A DNA stretch of 64,000 nt from Lamellibrachia satsuma (Eukaryota > Annelida > Polychaeta > Sabellida > Siboglinidae), in the NCBI GenBank assembly GCA_033239005.1, contig BSQZ01000080.1, positions 728,501 through 792,500 of the forward strand. The letters run 5' to 3'. The notes beneath the pieces are model-generated. The model worked only from the letters and a program-made list of their open reading frames with translations, did not search any database and was not told the origin of the DNA. Numbering within the stretch: the stretch's first letter is position 1; each line of letters starts with the position of its first letter. This document shows positions 11,058 to 24,942 of the stretch, in pieces. The position numbers and the translations under genes were made by a program.

Positions 11058-12060
11058 GAAAATGCTAAAAGTTCATTTCTTCTTTTCCTACATTCCAACA
11101 TCGAGCTTTGTGCTTTTCCTGTGTATTTGTTGAGTTCGCGTGCAGATCACTTGTCCGCAGTTACGTGATTCACTAATATTACTGGAATATTTATAAGGCC
11201 AACGACTGTTTTTTAAATGTTGCATTCGGTGGAATATACCATTTTAAATGTTGCTTTCTGTGGAATATATCACATTATAGCGTGACACGGATGTCACAAA
11301 CAAGTCAATATTTTCACAACGCATCAGCCATAATTTCGCAGCACTCACAAAACATCACGATAGTATCACTGAAGCACTCTAAACGATCATAATTAATGCA
11401 CACTCCACAATGCAGCGTGTATTATTTGCGTGACTAATCGTGGGTGAATCGCATACTTGGGCGTGAGACAAAGGGAAAATTTGTGAAAGCTCATCCCACA
11501 CATGGTCCATTACCATCTCACAATGGAGGAATCACAATAGTAAAGCTATGCTGGATAGGCACCAATGAATTACTATCATGGAACCCATCTTCCAGATGAC
11601 TAGATAATATTGATCATTTAGCTGCAAAAGCAGGCTTTCCCTTGCTCTTGGAAAGCGAAACAAATAATGGATTTATGTACGGCACATGCGGTATTCCAAA
11701 ATCTACACAAAGCACGCAGCATAAATTCACATTCGGACTGCATGTACTTTCCCGGTTTACCACCTTATAACGTGTCTTCTGGTATATTGTATATTTATTC
11801 TATGAAACGTATTTTAGTATTTCTAATTTGCTTCAGCGCTAATGTTTGTACACCGTACAATACCCGAAATCATGCAAGCAACTGCAGGAGCGACCCCTGC
11901 CAGAAAGCATCAACACTAATCGAAGCTATAATATTTTATTGTTGTTTTGCAATTTCATGACATAGTAATATCCTGTTTTAGATAACTAGTAAAAATTATG
12001 ATACATTGTAATATATGATAATAATGCAGTAATACTATATACAAATAAATTACGTTAAGA

Positions 12061-12160
12061 AACAATATGTGTAATAATTTCTACTTTATTCAATTAGTGT
12101 GGCACCACATTTTCACCACGACCTCGCCGTACTATTGATGAAAGCGGCGCCTACTAAGGC
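12061..12160 (+). promoter_or_regulatory. Upstream region of U1 (representative unit)
   Basis: This is the -100 to -1 region that is nearly identical in 26 of 27 copies. The candidate PSE core tcaccacgacctc starts at -48 (12113). The stretch caattagtgtggcaccacat lies at about -73 to -54. There is no TATA box near -30. Confidence 0.45.
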
Positions 12161-12242
12161 ATACTTACCTGGCACAGGAGATACCGTGATCCACACGGCG
12201 GTTCTCCCAGGGCGAGGCCTTTCCATTGCACTTCGGTTGGGC

Positions 12243-12277
<35 letters not shown>

Positions 12278-12324
12278 GGTGCGTAATTTTTGGTAGTGGG
12301 GGACTGCGTTCGCGCTATCCCCTG
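12161..12324 (+). ncRNA. RNU1: U1 snRNA, array copy 3
   Basis: Matches the majority 164-nt sequence exactly by eye, and is the reference copy for variant positions given in other entries. Its unit carries spacer type A markers: cacagatgtcac, and gcagtctttccc in the 120-codon spacer ORF. Confidence 0.96.
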
Positions 12325-13428
12325 GAAAATGCTAAAAGTTCATTTCTTCTTTTCCTACATTCCAACATCGAGGTTTGTGCTTTTCCTGTGTATTTGTTGA
12401 GTTCGCGTGCAGATCACTTGTCCGCAGTTACGTGATTCACTAATATTACTGGAATATTTATGAGGCCAACGACTGTTTTTTAAATGTTGCATTCGGTGGA
12501 ATATACCATTTTAAATGTTGCTTTCGGTGGAATATATCACATTATAGCGTGACACAGATGTCACAAACAAGTCAATATTTTCACAACGCATCAGCCATAA
12601 TTTCGCACCACTCACAAAGCATCACGATAGCATCACTGAAGCGCTCTAAACGATCATAATTAATGCACACTCCACAATGCAGCGTGTATTATTTGCGTGA
12701 CTAATCGTGGGTGAATCGCATACTTGGGCGTGAGACAAAGGGAAAATTTGTGAAAACTCATCCCACACATGGTCCATTACCATCTCACAATGGAGGAATC
12801 ACAATAGTAAAGCTATGCTGGATAGACACCAATGAATTACTATCATGGAACCCGTCTTCCAGACGACTAGATAATATTGATCATTTAGCTGCAAAAGCAG
12901 TCTTTCCCTTGCTCTTGGAAAGCGAAACAAATAATGGATTTATGTACGGCACATGCGGTATTCCAAAATCTACACAAAGCACGCAGCATAAAATTCACAT
13001 TCGGACTGCATGTACTTTCCCGGTTTACCACCTTATAACGTGTCTTCTGGTATATTTTATATTTATTCTATGAAACGTATTTTAGTATTTCTAATTTGCT
13101 TCAGCGCTAATGTTTGTACACCGTACAATACCCGAAATCATGCAAGCAACTGCACGAGCGACCCCTGCCGGAAAGCATCCACACTAATCGAAGCTATAAT
13201 ATTTTATTGTTGTTTTGCAATTTCAAGACATAGTAATATCCTGTTTTAGATAACTAGTAAAAATTATAATGCATTGTAATATATGATAATAATGCAGTAA
13301 TACTGTATACAAATAAATTACGTTAAGAAACAATATGTGTAACAATTTCTACTTTATTCAATTAGTGTGGCACCACATTTTCACCACGACCTCGCCGTTA
13401 TATTGATGAAAGCGGCGCCTACTAAGGC

Positions 13429-13510
13429 ATACTTACCTGGCACAGGAGATACCGTGATCCACACGGCGGTTCTCCCAGGGCGAGGCCTTTCCATTGCACT
13501 TCGGTTGGGC

Positions 13511-13545
<35 letters not shown>

Positions 13546-13592
13546 GGTGCGTAATTTTTGGTAGTGGGGGACTGCGTTCGCGCTATCCCCTG
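13429..13592 (+). ncRNA. RNU1: U1 snRNA, array copy 4
   Basis: Majority sequence with no difference seen. The upstream region has gccgttatattg in place of gccgtactattg, a variant shared with copy 13, which implies descent by duplication. Confidence 0.95.
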
Positions 13593-14696
13593 GAAAATGC
13601 TAAAAGTTCATTTCTTCTTTTCCTACATTCCAACATCGAGGTTTGTGCTTTTCCTGTGTATTTGTTGAGTTCTCGTGCAGATCACTTGTCCGCAGTTACG
13701 TGATTCACTAATATTACTGGAATATTTATGAGGCCAACGACTGTTTTTTAAATGTTGCATTCGGTGGAATATACCATTTTAAATGTTGCTTTCGGTGGAA
13801 TATATCACATTATAGCGTGACACGGATGTCACAAACAAGTCAATATTTTCACAACGCATCAGCCATAATTTCGCAGCACTCACAAAACATCACGATAGCA
13901 TCACTGAAGCGCTCTAAACGATCATAATTAATGCACACTCCACAATGCAGCGCGTATTATTTGCGTGACTAATCGTGGGTGAATCGCATACTTGGGCGTG
14001 AGACAAAGGGAAAATTTGTGAAAACTCATCCCACACATGGTCCATTACCATCTCACAATGGAGGAATCACAATAGTAAAGCTATGCTGGATAGACACCAA
14101 TGAATTACTATCATGGAACCCGTCTTCCAGACGACTAGATAATATTGATCATTTAGCTGCAAAAGCAGGCTTTCTCTTGCTCTTGGAAAGCAAAACAAAT
14201 AATGGATTTATGTACGGCACATGCGGTATTCCAAAATCTACACAAAGCACGCAGCATAAAATTCACATTCGGACTGCATGTACTTTCCCGGTTTACCACC
14301 TTATAACGTGTCTTCTGGTATATTGTATATTTATTCTATGAAACGTATTTTAGTATTTCTAATTTGCTTCAGCGCTAATGTTTGTACACCGTACAATACC
14401 CGAAATCATGCAAGCAACTGCACGAGCGACCCCTGCCGGAAAGCATCCACAATAATCGAAGCTATAATATTTTATTGTTGTTTTGCAATTTCAAGACATA
14501 GTAATATCCTGTTTTAGATAACTAGTAAAAATTATAATGCATTGTAATATATGATAATAATGCAGTAATACTATATACAAATAAATTACGTTAAGAAACA
14601 ATATGTGTAACAATTTCTACTTTATTCAATTAGTGTGGCACCACATTTTCACCACGACCTCGCCGTACTATTGATGAAAGCGGCGCCTACTAAGGC

Positions 14697-14778
14697 ATAC
14701 TTACCTGGCACAGGAGATACCGTGATCCACACGGCGGTTCTCCCAGGGCGAGGCCTTTCCATTGCACTTCGGTTGGGC

Positions 14779-14813
<35 letters not shown>

Positions 14814-14860
14814 GGTGCGTAATTTTTGGTAGTGGGGGACTGCGTTCGCGCTATCCCCTG
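14697..14860 (+). ncRNA. RNU1: U1 snRNA, array copy 5
   Basis: Majority sequence. The downstream spacer has gatcccttgtccgcag and attacataatag, variants shared with the unit of copy 14. Confidence 0.95.
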
Positions 14861-15964
14861 GAAAATGCTAAAAGTTCATTTCTTCTTTTCCTACATTCCA
14901 ACATCGAGGTTTGTGCTTTTCCTGTGTATTTGTTGAGTTCTCGTGCAGATCCCTTGTCCGCAGTTACTTGATTCACTAATATTACTGGAATATTTATGAG
15001 GCCAACGACTGTTTTTTAAATGTTGCATTCGGTGGAATATACCATTTTAAATGTTGCTTTCGGTGGAATATATTACATAATAGCGTGACACGGATGTCAC
15101 AAACAAGTCAATATTTTCACAACGCATCAGCCATAATTTCGCAGCACTCACAAAACATCACGATAGCATCACTGAAGCGCTCTAAACGATCATAATTAAT
15201 GCACACTCCACAATGCAGCGTGTATTATTTGCGTGACTAATCGTGGGTGAATCGCATACTTGGGCGTGAGACAAAGGGAAAATTTGTGAAAACTCATCCC
15301 ACACATGGTCCATTACCATCTCACAATGGAGGAATCACAATAGTAAAGCTATGCTGGATAGACACCAATGAATTACTATCATGGAACCCGTCTTCCAGAC
15401 GACTAGATAATATTGATCATTTAGCTGCAAAAGCAGGCTTTCCCTTGCTCTTGGAAAGCGAAACAAATAATGGATTTATGTACGGCACATGCGGTATTCC
15501 AAAATCTACACAAAGCACGCAGCATAAAATTCACATTCGGACTGCATGTACTTTCCCGGTTTACCACCTTATAACGTGTCTTCTGGTATATTTTATATTT
15601 ATTCTATGAAACGTATTTTATTATTTCTAATTTGCTTCAGCGCTAATGTTTGTACACCGTACAATACCCGAAATCATGCAAGCAACTGCACGAGCGACCC
15701 CTGCCGGAAAGCATCCACACTAATCGAAGCTATAATATTTTATTGTTGCTTTGCAATTTCAAGACATAGTAATATCCTGTTTTAGATAACTAGTAAAAAT
15801 TATAATACATTGTAATATATGATAATAATGCAGTAATACTGTATACAAATAAATTACGTTAAGAAACAATTTGTGTAATAATTTCTACTTTATTCAATTA
15901 GTGTGGCACCACATTTTCACCACGACCTCGCCGTACTATTGATGAAAGCGGCGCCTACTAAGGC

Positions 15965-16046
15965 ATACTTACCTGGCACAGGAGATACCGTGATCCACAC
16001 GGCGGTTCTCCCAGGGCGAGGCCTTCCCATTGCACTTCGGTTGGGC

Positions 16047-16081
<35 letters not shown>

Positions 16082-16128
16082 GGTGCGTAATTTTTGGTAG
16101 TGGGGGACTGCGTTCGCGCTATCCCCTG
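15965..16128 (+). ncRNA. RNU1: U1 snRNA, array copy 6
   Basis: Differs at position 62 (t to c) in stem II, as do copies 1 and 7. The following spacer leads to the 1212-bp short interval. Confidence 0.94.
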
Positions 16129-17109
16129 GAAAATGCTAAAAGTTCATTTCTTCTTTTCCTACATTCCAACATCGAGGTTTGTGCTTTTCCTGTGTATTTG
16201 TTGAGTTCGCGTGCAGATCACTTGTACGCAGTTACGTGATTCACTAATATTACTGGAATATTTATAAGGCCAACGACTGTTTTTTAAATGTTGCATTCGG
16301 TGGAATATACCATTTTAAATGTTGCTTTCGGTGGAATATATCACATTATAGCGTGACACGGATGTCACAAACAAGTCAATATTTTCACAACGCATCAGCC
16401 ATAATTTCGCAGCACTCACTAAACATCACGATAGCATCACTGAAGCGCTCTAAACGATCATAATTAATGCACACTCCACAATGCAGCGTGTATTATTTGC
16501 GTGACTAATCGTGGGTGAATCGCATACTTGGGCGTGAGACAAAGGGAAAATTTGTGAAAACTCATCCCACACATGGTCCATTACCATCTCACAATGGAGA
16601 AATCACAATAGTAAAGCTATGCTGGATAGACACCAATGAATTACTATCATGGAACCCGTCTTCCAGACGACTAGATAATATTGATCATTTAGCTGCACAA
16701 GCAGGCTTTCCCTTGCTCTTGGAAAGCGAAACAAATAATGGATTTATGTACGGCACATGCGGTATTCCAAAATCTACACAAAGCACGCAGCATAAATTCA
16801 CATTCGGACTGCATGTACTTTCCCGGTTTACCACCTTATAACGTGTTTCTGGTATATTGTATATTTATTCTATGAAACGTATTTTAGTATTTCTAATTTG
16901 CTTCAGCGCTAATGTTTGTACACCGTACAATACCCGAAATCATGCAAGCAACTGCAGGAGCGACCCCTGCCGGAAAGCATCCACACTAATCGAAGCTATA
17001 ATATTTTATTGTTGTTTTGCAATTTCATGACATAGTAATATCCTGTTTAGATAACTAGTAAAAATTATGATACATTGTAATATATGATAATAATGCAGTA
17101 ATACTATAT

Positions 17110-17124
17110 ACAAATCAATAAAAC
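17110..17124 (+). other. 55-56-bp deletion in the U1 copy 7 upstream region
   Basis: The unit reads atacaaatcaataaaacatt where others run from atacaaataaattacg through gtgtggcacc to acattttcacc. The deletion removes roughly -110 to -55 relative to U1 and leaves the tcaccacg candidate PSE core at -48 in place. Confidence 0.85.
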
Positions 17125-17176
17125 ATTTTCACCACGACCTCGCCGTACTATTGATGAAAGCGGCGCCTACTAAGGC

Positions 17177-17258
17177 ATACTTACCTGGCACAGGAGATAC
17201 CGTGATCCACACGGCGGTTCTCCCAGGGCGAGGCCTTCCCATTGCACTTCGGTTGGGC

Positions 17259-17293
<35 letters not shown>

Positions 17294-17340
17294 GGTGCGT
17301 AATTTTTGGTAGTGGGGGACTGCGTTCGCGCTATCCCCTG
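17177..17340 (+). ncRNA. RNU1: U1 snRNA, array copy 7
   Basis: Position 62 is c. The transcribed region is otherwise majority. It is the only copy missing the distal half of its conserved upstream block. Confidence 0.93.
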
Positions 17341-18443
17341 GAAAATGCTAAAAGTTCATTTCTTCTTTTCCTACATTCCAACATCGAGGTTTGTGCTTTT
17401 CCTGTGTATTTGTTGAGTTCTCGTGCAGATCACTTGTACGCAGTTACGTGATTCACTAATATTACTGGAATATTTATAAGGCCAACGACTGTTTTTTAAA
17501 TGTTGCATTCGGTGGAATATACCATTTTAAATGTTGCTTTCGGTGGAATATATCACATTATAGCGTGACACGGATGTCACAAACAAGTCAATATTTTCAC
17601 AACGCATCAGCCATAATTTCGCAGCACTCACAAAACATCACGATAGCATCACTGAAGCGCTCTAAACGATCATAATTAATGCACACTCCACAATGCAGCG
17701 TGTATTATTTGCGTGACTAATCGTGGGTGAATCGCATACTTGGGCGTGAGACAAAGGGAAAATTTGTGAAAGCTCATCCCACACATGGTCCATTACCATC
17801 TCACAATGGAGGAATCACAATAGTAAAGCTATGCTGGATAGGCACCAATGAATTACTATCATGGAACCCATCTTCCAGACGACTAGATAATATTGATCAT
17901 TTAGCTGCAAAAGCAGGCTTTCCCTTGCTCTTGGAAAGCGAAACAAATAATGGATTTATGTACGGCACATGCGGTATTCCAAAATCTACACAAAGCACGC
18001 AGCATAAATTCACATTCGGACTGCATGTACTTTCCCGGTTTACCACCTTATAACGTGTCTTCTGGTATATTGTATATTTATTCTATGAAACGTATTTTAG
18101 TATTTCTAATTTGCTTCAGCGCTAATGTTTGTACACCGTACAATACCCGAAATCATGCAAGCAACTGCAGGAGCGACCCCTGCCGGAAAGCATCCACACT
18201 AATCGAAGCTATAATATTTTATTGTTGTTTTGCAATTTCATGACATAGTAATATCCTGTTTTAGATAACTAGTAAAAATTATAATGCATTGTAATATATG
18301 ATAATAATGCAGTAATACTGTATACAAATAAATTACGTTAAGAAACAATATGTGTAATAATTTCTACTTTATTCAATTAGTGTGGCACCACATTTTCACC
18401 ACGACTTCGCCGTACTATTGATGAAAGCGGCGCCTACTAAGGC

Positions 18444-18525
18444 ATACTTACCTGGCACAGGAGATACCGTGATCCACACGGCGGTTCTCCCAGGGCGAGG
18501 CCTTTCCATTGCACTTCGGTTGGGC

Positions 18526-18560
<35 letters not shown>

Positions 18561-18607
18561 GGTGCGTAATTTTTGGTAGTGGGGGACTGCGTTCGCGCTA
18601 TCCCCTG
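18444..18607 (+). ncRNA. RNU1: U1 snRNA, array copy 8
   Basis: Majority sequence. Upstream has acgacttcgcc for acgacctcgcc. The downstream unit carries the gcagtctt variant without the other type A markers, so this unit looks recombinant. Confidence 0.95.
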
Positions 18608-19711
18608 GAAAATGCTAAAAGTTCATTTCTTCTTTTCCTACATACCAACATCGAGGTTTGTGCTTTTCCTGTGTATTTGTTGAGTTCGCGTGCAGATCAC
18701 TTGTCCGCAGTTACGTGATTCACTAATATTACTGGAATATTTATGAGGCCAACGACTGTTTTTTAAATGTTGCATTCGGTGGAATATACCATTTTAAATG
18801 TTGCTTTCGGTGGAATATATCACATTATAGCGTGACACGGATGTCACAAACAAGTCAATATTTTCACAACGCATCAGCCATAATTTCGCAGCACTCACAA
18901 AACATCACGATAGCATCACTGAAGCGCTCTCAACGATCATAATTAATGCACACTCCACAATGCAGCGTGTATTATTTGCGTGACTAATCGTGGGTGAATC
19001 GCATACTTGGGCGTGAGACAAAGGGAAAATTTGTGAAAACTCATCCCACACATGGTCCATTACCATCTCACAATGGAGGAATCACAATAGTAAAGCTATG
19101 CTGGATAGACACCAATGAATTACTATCATGGAACCCGTCTTCCAGACGACTAGATAATATTGATCATTTAGCTGCAAAAGCAGTCTTTCCCTTGCTCTTG
19201 GAAAGCGAAACAAATAATGGATTTATGTACGGCACATGCGGTATTCCAAAATCTACACAAAGCACGCAGCATAAAATTCACATTCGGACTGCATGTACTT
19301 TCCCGGTTTACCACCTTATAACGTGTCTTCTGGTATATTTTATATTTATTCTATGAAACGTATTTTAGTATTTCTAATTTGCTTCAGCGCTAATGTTTGT
19401 ACACCGTACAATACCCGAAATCATGCAAGCAACTGCACGAGCGACCCCTGCCGGAAAGCATCCACACTAATCGAAGCTATAATATTTTATTGTTGTTTTG
19501 CAATTTCAAGACATAGTAATATCCTGTTTTAGATAACTAGTAAAAATTATAATGCATTGTAATATATGATAATAATGCAGTAATACTGTATACAAATAAA
19601 TTACGTTAAGAAACAATATGTGTAATAATTTCTACTTTATTCAATTAGTGTGGCACCACACCTTCACCACGACCTCGCCGTACTATTGATGAAAGCGGCG
19701 CCTACTAAGGC

Positions 19712-19793
19712 ATACTTACCTGGCACAGGAGATACCGTGATCCACACGGCGGTTCTCCCAGGGCGAGGCCTTTCCATTGCACTTCGGTTGGGC

Positions 19794-19828
<35 letters not shown>

Positions 19829-19874
19829 GGTGCGTAATTTTTGGTAGTGGGGACTGCGTTCGCGCTATCCCCTG
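19712..19874 (+). ncRNA. RNU1: U1 snRNA, array copy 9
   Basis: 163 nt: one G is missing from the G run that starts stem IV (tagtggggac). Upstream has caccacaccttcacc instead of caccacattttcacc, next to the candidate PSE. Confidence 0.94.
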
Positions 19875-20978
19875 GAAAATGCTAAAAGTTCATTTCTTCT
19901 TTTCCTACATTCCAACATCGAGGTTTGTGCTTTTCCTGTGTATTTGTTGAGTTCTCGTGCAGATCACTTGTCCGCAGTTACGTGATTCACTAATATTACT
20001 GGAATATTTATGAGGCCAACGACTGTTTTTTAAATGTTGCATTCGGTGGAATATACCATTTTAAATGTTGCTTTCGGTGGAATATATCACATTATAGCGT
20101 GACACGGATGTCACAAACAAGTCAATATTTTCACAACGCATCAGCCATAATTTCGCAGCACTCACAAAACATCACGATAGCATCACTGAAGCGCTCTAAA
20201 CGATCATAATTAATGCACACTCCACAATGCAGCGTGTATTATTTGCGTGACTAATCGTGGGTGAATCGCATACTTGGGCGTGAGACAAAGGGAAAATTTG
20301 TGAAAACTCATCCCACACATGGTCCATTACCATCTCACAATGGAGGAATCACAATAGTAAAGCTATGCTGGATAGACACCAATGAATTACTATCATGGAA
20401 CCCGTCTTCCAGACGACTAGATAATATTGATCATTTAGCTGCAAAAGCAGGCTTTCTCTTGCTCTTGGAAAGCAAAACAAATAATGGATTTATGTACGGC
20501 ACATGCGGTATTCCAAAATCTACACAAAGCACGCAGCATAAAATTCACATTCGGACTGCATGTACTTTCCCGGTTTACCACCTTATAACGTGTCTTCTGG
20601 TATATTGTATATTTATTCTATGAAACGTATTTTAGTATTTCTAATTTGCTTCAGCGCTAATGTTTGTACACCGTACAATACCCGAAATCATGCAAGCAAC
20701 TGCACGAGCGACCCCTGCCGGAAAGCATCCACAATAATCGAAGCTATAATATTTTATTGTTGTTTTGCAATTTCAAGACATAGTAATATCCTGTTTTAGA
20801 TAACTAGTAAAAATTATAATGCATTGTAATATATGATAATAATGCAGTAATACTGTATACAAATAAATTACGTTAAGAAACAATATGTGTAATAATTTCT
20901 ACTTTATTCAATTAGTGTGGCACCACATTTTCACCACGACCTCGCCGTACTATTGATGAAAGCGGCGCCTACTAAGGC

Positions 20979-21142
20979 ATACTTACCTGGCACAGGAGAT
21001 ACCGTGATCCACACGGCGGTTCTCCCAGGGCGAGGCCTTTCCATTGCACTTCGGTTGGGCTGACTCTTGCGATTACCCCAAATGTGGGTAACTCGGGTGC
21101 GTAATTTTTGGTAGTGGGGGACTGCGTTCGCGCTATCCCCTG
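20979..21142 (+). ncRNA. RNU1: U1 snRNA, array copy 10
   Basis: Position 87 is t instead of c (gctgactctt), in the 3' strand of helix H. Otherwise majority. Confidence 0.94.
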
Positions 21143-22245
21143 GAAAATGCTAAAAGTTCATTTCTTCTTTTCCTACATTCCAACATCGAGGTTTGTGCTT
21201 TTCCTGTGTATTTGTTGAGTTCTCGTGCAGATCACTTGTCCGCAGTTACGTGATTCACTAATATTACTGGAATATTTATGAGGCCAACGACTGTTTTTAA
21301 ATGTTGCATTCGGTGGAATATACCATTTTAAATGTTGCTTTCGGTGGAATATATCACATTATAGCGTGACACGGATGTCACAAACAAGTCAATATTTTCA
21401 CAACGCATCAGCCATAATTTCGCAGCACTCACAAAACATCACGATAGCATCACTGAAGCGCTCTAAACGATCATAATTAATGCACACTCCACAATGCAGC
21501 GCGTATTATTTGCGTGACTAATCGTGGGTGAATCGCATACTTGGGCGTGAGACAAAGGGAAAATTTGTGAAAACTCATCCCACACATGGTCCATTACCAT
21601 CTCACAATGGAGGAATCACAATAGTAAAGCTATGCTGGATAGACACCAATGAATTACTATCATGGAACCCGTCTTCCAGACGACTAGATAATATTGATCA
21701 TTTAGCTGCAAAAGCAGGCTTTCTCTTGCTCTTGGAAAGCAAAACAAATAATGGATTTATGTACGGCACATGCGGTATTCCAACATCTACACAAAGCACG
21801 CAGCATAAAATTCACATTCGGACTGCATGTACTTTCCCGGTTTACCACCTTATAACGTGTCTTCTGGTATATTGTATATTTATTCTATGAAACGTATTTT
21901 AGTATTTCTAATTTGCTTCAGCGCTAATGTTTGTACACCGTACAATACCCGAAATCATGCAAGCAACTGCACGAGCGACCCCTGCCGGAAAGCATCCACA
22001 ATAATCGAAGCTATAATATTTTATTGTTGTTTTGCAATTTCAAGACATAGTAATATCCTGTTTTAGATAACTAGTAAAAATTATAATGCATTGTAATATA
22101 TGATAATAATGCAGTAATACTATATACAAATAAATTACGTTAAGAAACAATATGTGTAACAATTTCTACTTTATTCAATTAGTGTGGCACCACATTTTCA
22201 CCACGACCTCGCCGTACTATTGATGAAAGCGGCGCCTACTAAGGC

Positions 22246-22327
22246 ATACTTACCTGGCACAGGAGATACCGTGATCCACACGGCGGTTCTCCCAGGGCGA
22301 GGCCTTTCCATTGCACTTCGGTTGGGC

Positions 22328-22362
<35 letters not shown>

Positions 22363-22407
22363 GGTGCGTACTTTTGGTAGTGGGGACTGCGTTCGCGCTA
22401 TCCCCTG
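22246..22407 (+). ncRNA. RNU1: U1 snRNA, array copy 11, Sm site damaged
   Basis: 162 nt. The Sm site region reads gcgtacttttggtag instead of gcgtaatttttggtag, so AATTTTTGG becomes ACTTTTGG, and one G of stem IV is missing. The Sm site is needed for Sm-ring assembly, so this copy is the least likely to make a stable snRNP. Confidence 0.9.
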
Positions 22408-23511
22408 GAAAATGCTAAAAGTTCATTTCTTCTTTTCCTACATTCCAACATCGAGGTTTGTGCTTTTCCTGTGTATTTGTTGAGTTCTCGTGCAGATCAC
22501 TTGTCCGCAGTTACTTGATTCACTAATATTACTGGAATATTTATGAGGCCAACGACTGTTTTTTAAATGTTGCATTCGGTGGAATATACCATTTTAAATG
22601 TTGCTTTCGGTGGAATATATTACATAATAGCGTGACACGGATGTCACAAACAAGTCAATATTTTCACAACGCATCAGCCATAATTTCGCAGCACTCACAA
22701 AACATCACGATAGCATCACTGAAGCGCTCTAAACGATCATAATTAATGCACACTCCACAATGCAGCGTGTATTATTTGCGTGACTAATCGTGGGTGAATC
22801 GCATACTTGGGCGTGAGACAAAGGGAAAATTTGTGAAAACTCATCCCACACATGGTCCATTACCATCTCACAATGGAGGAATCACAATAGTAAAGCTATG
22901 CTGGATAGACACCAATGAATTACTATCATGGAACCCGTCTTCCAGACGACTAGATAATATTGATCATTTAGCTGCAAAAGCAGGCTTTCCCTTGCTCTTG
23001 GAAAGCGAAACAAATAATGGATTTATGTACGGCACATGCGGTATTCCAAAATCTACACAAAGCACGCAGCATAAAATTCACATTCGGACTGCATGTACTT
23101 TCCCGGTTTACCACCTTATAACGTGTCTTCTGGTATATTTTATATTTATTCTATGAAACGTATTTTAGTATTTCTAATTTGCTTCAGCGCTAATGTTTGT
23201 ACACCGTACAATACCCGAAATCATGCAAGCAACTGCACGAGCGACCCCTGCCGGAAAGCATCCACACTAATCGAAGCTATAATATTTTATTGTTGTTTTG
23301 CAATTTCAAGACATAGTAATATCCTGTTTTAGATAACTAGTAAAAATTATAATACATTGTAATATATGATAATAATGCAGTAATACTGTATACAAATAAA
23401 TTACGTTAAGAAACAATATGTGTAACAATTTCTACTTTATTCAATTAGTGTGGCACCACATTTTCACCATGACCTCGCCGTACTATTGATGAAAGCGGCG
23501 CCTACTAAGGC

Positions 23512-23593
23512 ATACTTACCTGGCACAGGAGATACCGTGATCCACACGGCGGTTCTCCCAAGGCGAGGCCTTTCCATTGCACTTCGGTTGGGC

Positions 23594-23628
<35 letters not shown>

Positions 23629-23674
23629 GGTGCGTAATTTTTGGTAGTGGGGACTGCGTTCGCGCTATCCCCTG
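23512..23674 (+). ncRNA. RNU1: U1 snRNA, array copy 12
   Basis: Position 50 is g to a (cccaaggcg) at the junction after stem I, and stem IV lacks one G (163 nt). Confidence 0.93.
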
Positions 23675-24778
23675 GAAAATGCTAAAAGTTCATTTCTTCT
23701 TTTCCTACATTCCAACATCGAGGTTTGTGCTTTTCCTGTGTATTTGTTGAGTTCGCGTGCAGATCACTTGTCCGCAGTTACGTGATTCACTAATATTACT
23801 GGAATATTTATGAGGCCAACGACTGTTTTTTAAATGTTGCATTCGGTGGAATATACCATTTTAAATGTTGCTTTCGGTGGAATATATCACATTATAGCGT
23901 GACACAGATGTCACAAACAAGTCAATATTTTCACAACGCATCAGCCATAATTTCGCACCACTCACAAAGCATCACGATAGCATCACTGAAGCGCTCTAAA
24001 CGATCATAATTAATGCACACTCCACAATGCAGCGTGTATTATTTGCGTGACTAATCGTGGGTGAATCGCATACTTGGGCGTGAGACAAAGGGAAAATTTG
24101 TGAAAACTCATCCCACACATGGTCCATTACCATCTCACAATGGAGGAATCACAATAGTAAAGCTATGCTGGATAGACACCAATGAATTACTATCATGGAA
24201 CCCGTCTTCCAGACGACTAGATAATATTGATCATTTAGCTGCAAAAGCAGTCTTTCCCTTGCTCTTGGAAAGCGAAACAAATAATGGATTTATGTACGGC
24301 ACATGCGGTATTCCAAAATCTACACAAAGCACGCAGCATAAAATTCACATTCGGACTGCATGTACTTTCCCGGTTTACCACCTTATAACGTGTCTTCTGG
24401 TATATTTTATATTTATTCTATGAAACGTATTTTAGTATTTCTAATTTGCTTCAGCGCTAATGTTTGTACACCGTACAATACCCGAAATCATGCAAGCAAC
24501 TGCACGAGCGACCCCTGCCGGAAAGCATCCACACTAATCGAAGCTATAATATTTTATTGTTGTTTTGCAATTTCAAGACATAGTAATATCCTGTTTTAGA
24601 TAACTAGTAAAAATTATAATGCATTGTAATATATGATAATAATGCAGTAATACTGTATACAAATAAATTACGTTAAGAAACAATATGTGTAATAATTTCT
24701 ACTTTATTCAATTAGTGTGGCACCACATTTTCACCACGACCTCGCCGTTATATTGATGAAAGCGGCGCCTACTAAGGC

Positions 24779-24860
24779 ATACTTACCTGGCACAGGAGAT
24801 ACCGTGATCCACACGGCGGTTCTCCCAGGGCGAGGCCTTTCCATTGCACTTCGGTTGGGC

Positions 24861-24895
<35 letters not shown>

Positions 24896-24942
24896 GGTGC
24901 GTAATTTTTGGTAGTGGGGGACTGCGTTCGCGCTATCCCCTG
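24779..24942 (+). ncRNA. RNU1: U1 snRNA, array copy 13
   Basis: Majority sequence. It shares the gccgttatattg upstream variant with copy 4, and lies between a type A unit and a type B unit, as copy 4 does. Confidence 0.95.

Noticed and set aside
12711..13073. A 120-codon frame (GTG start, MNRILGRETKGKFVK...) and an overlapping 79-codon frame (MYFPGLPPYNVSSG...) repeated in almost every array unit
   Set aside because: Repetition follows from array homogenisation, not from coding constraint. Most differences between units change the amino acid (G/V, P/L, E/K, C/F, K/Q, N/T, L/R), some units carry stops (about 39408) or frameshifts (16515, 17727, 40536), and no known domain is visible. A dN/dS test on aligned units would settle it.
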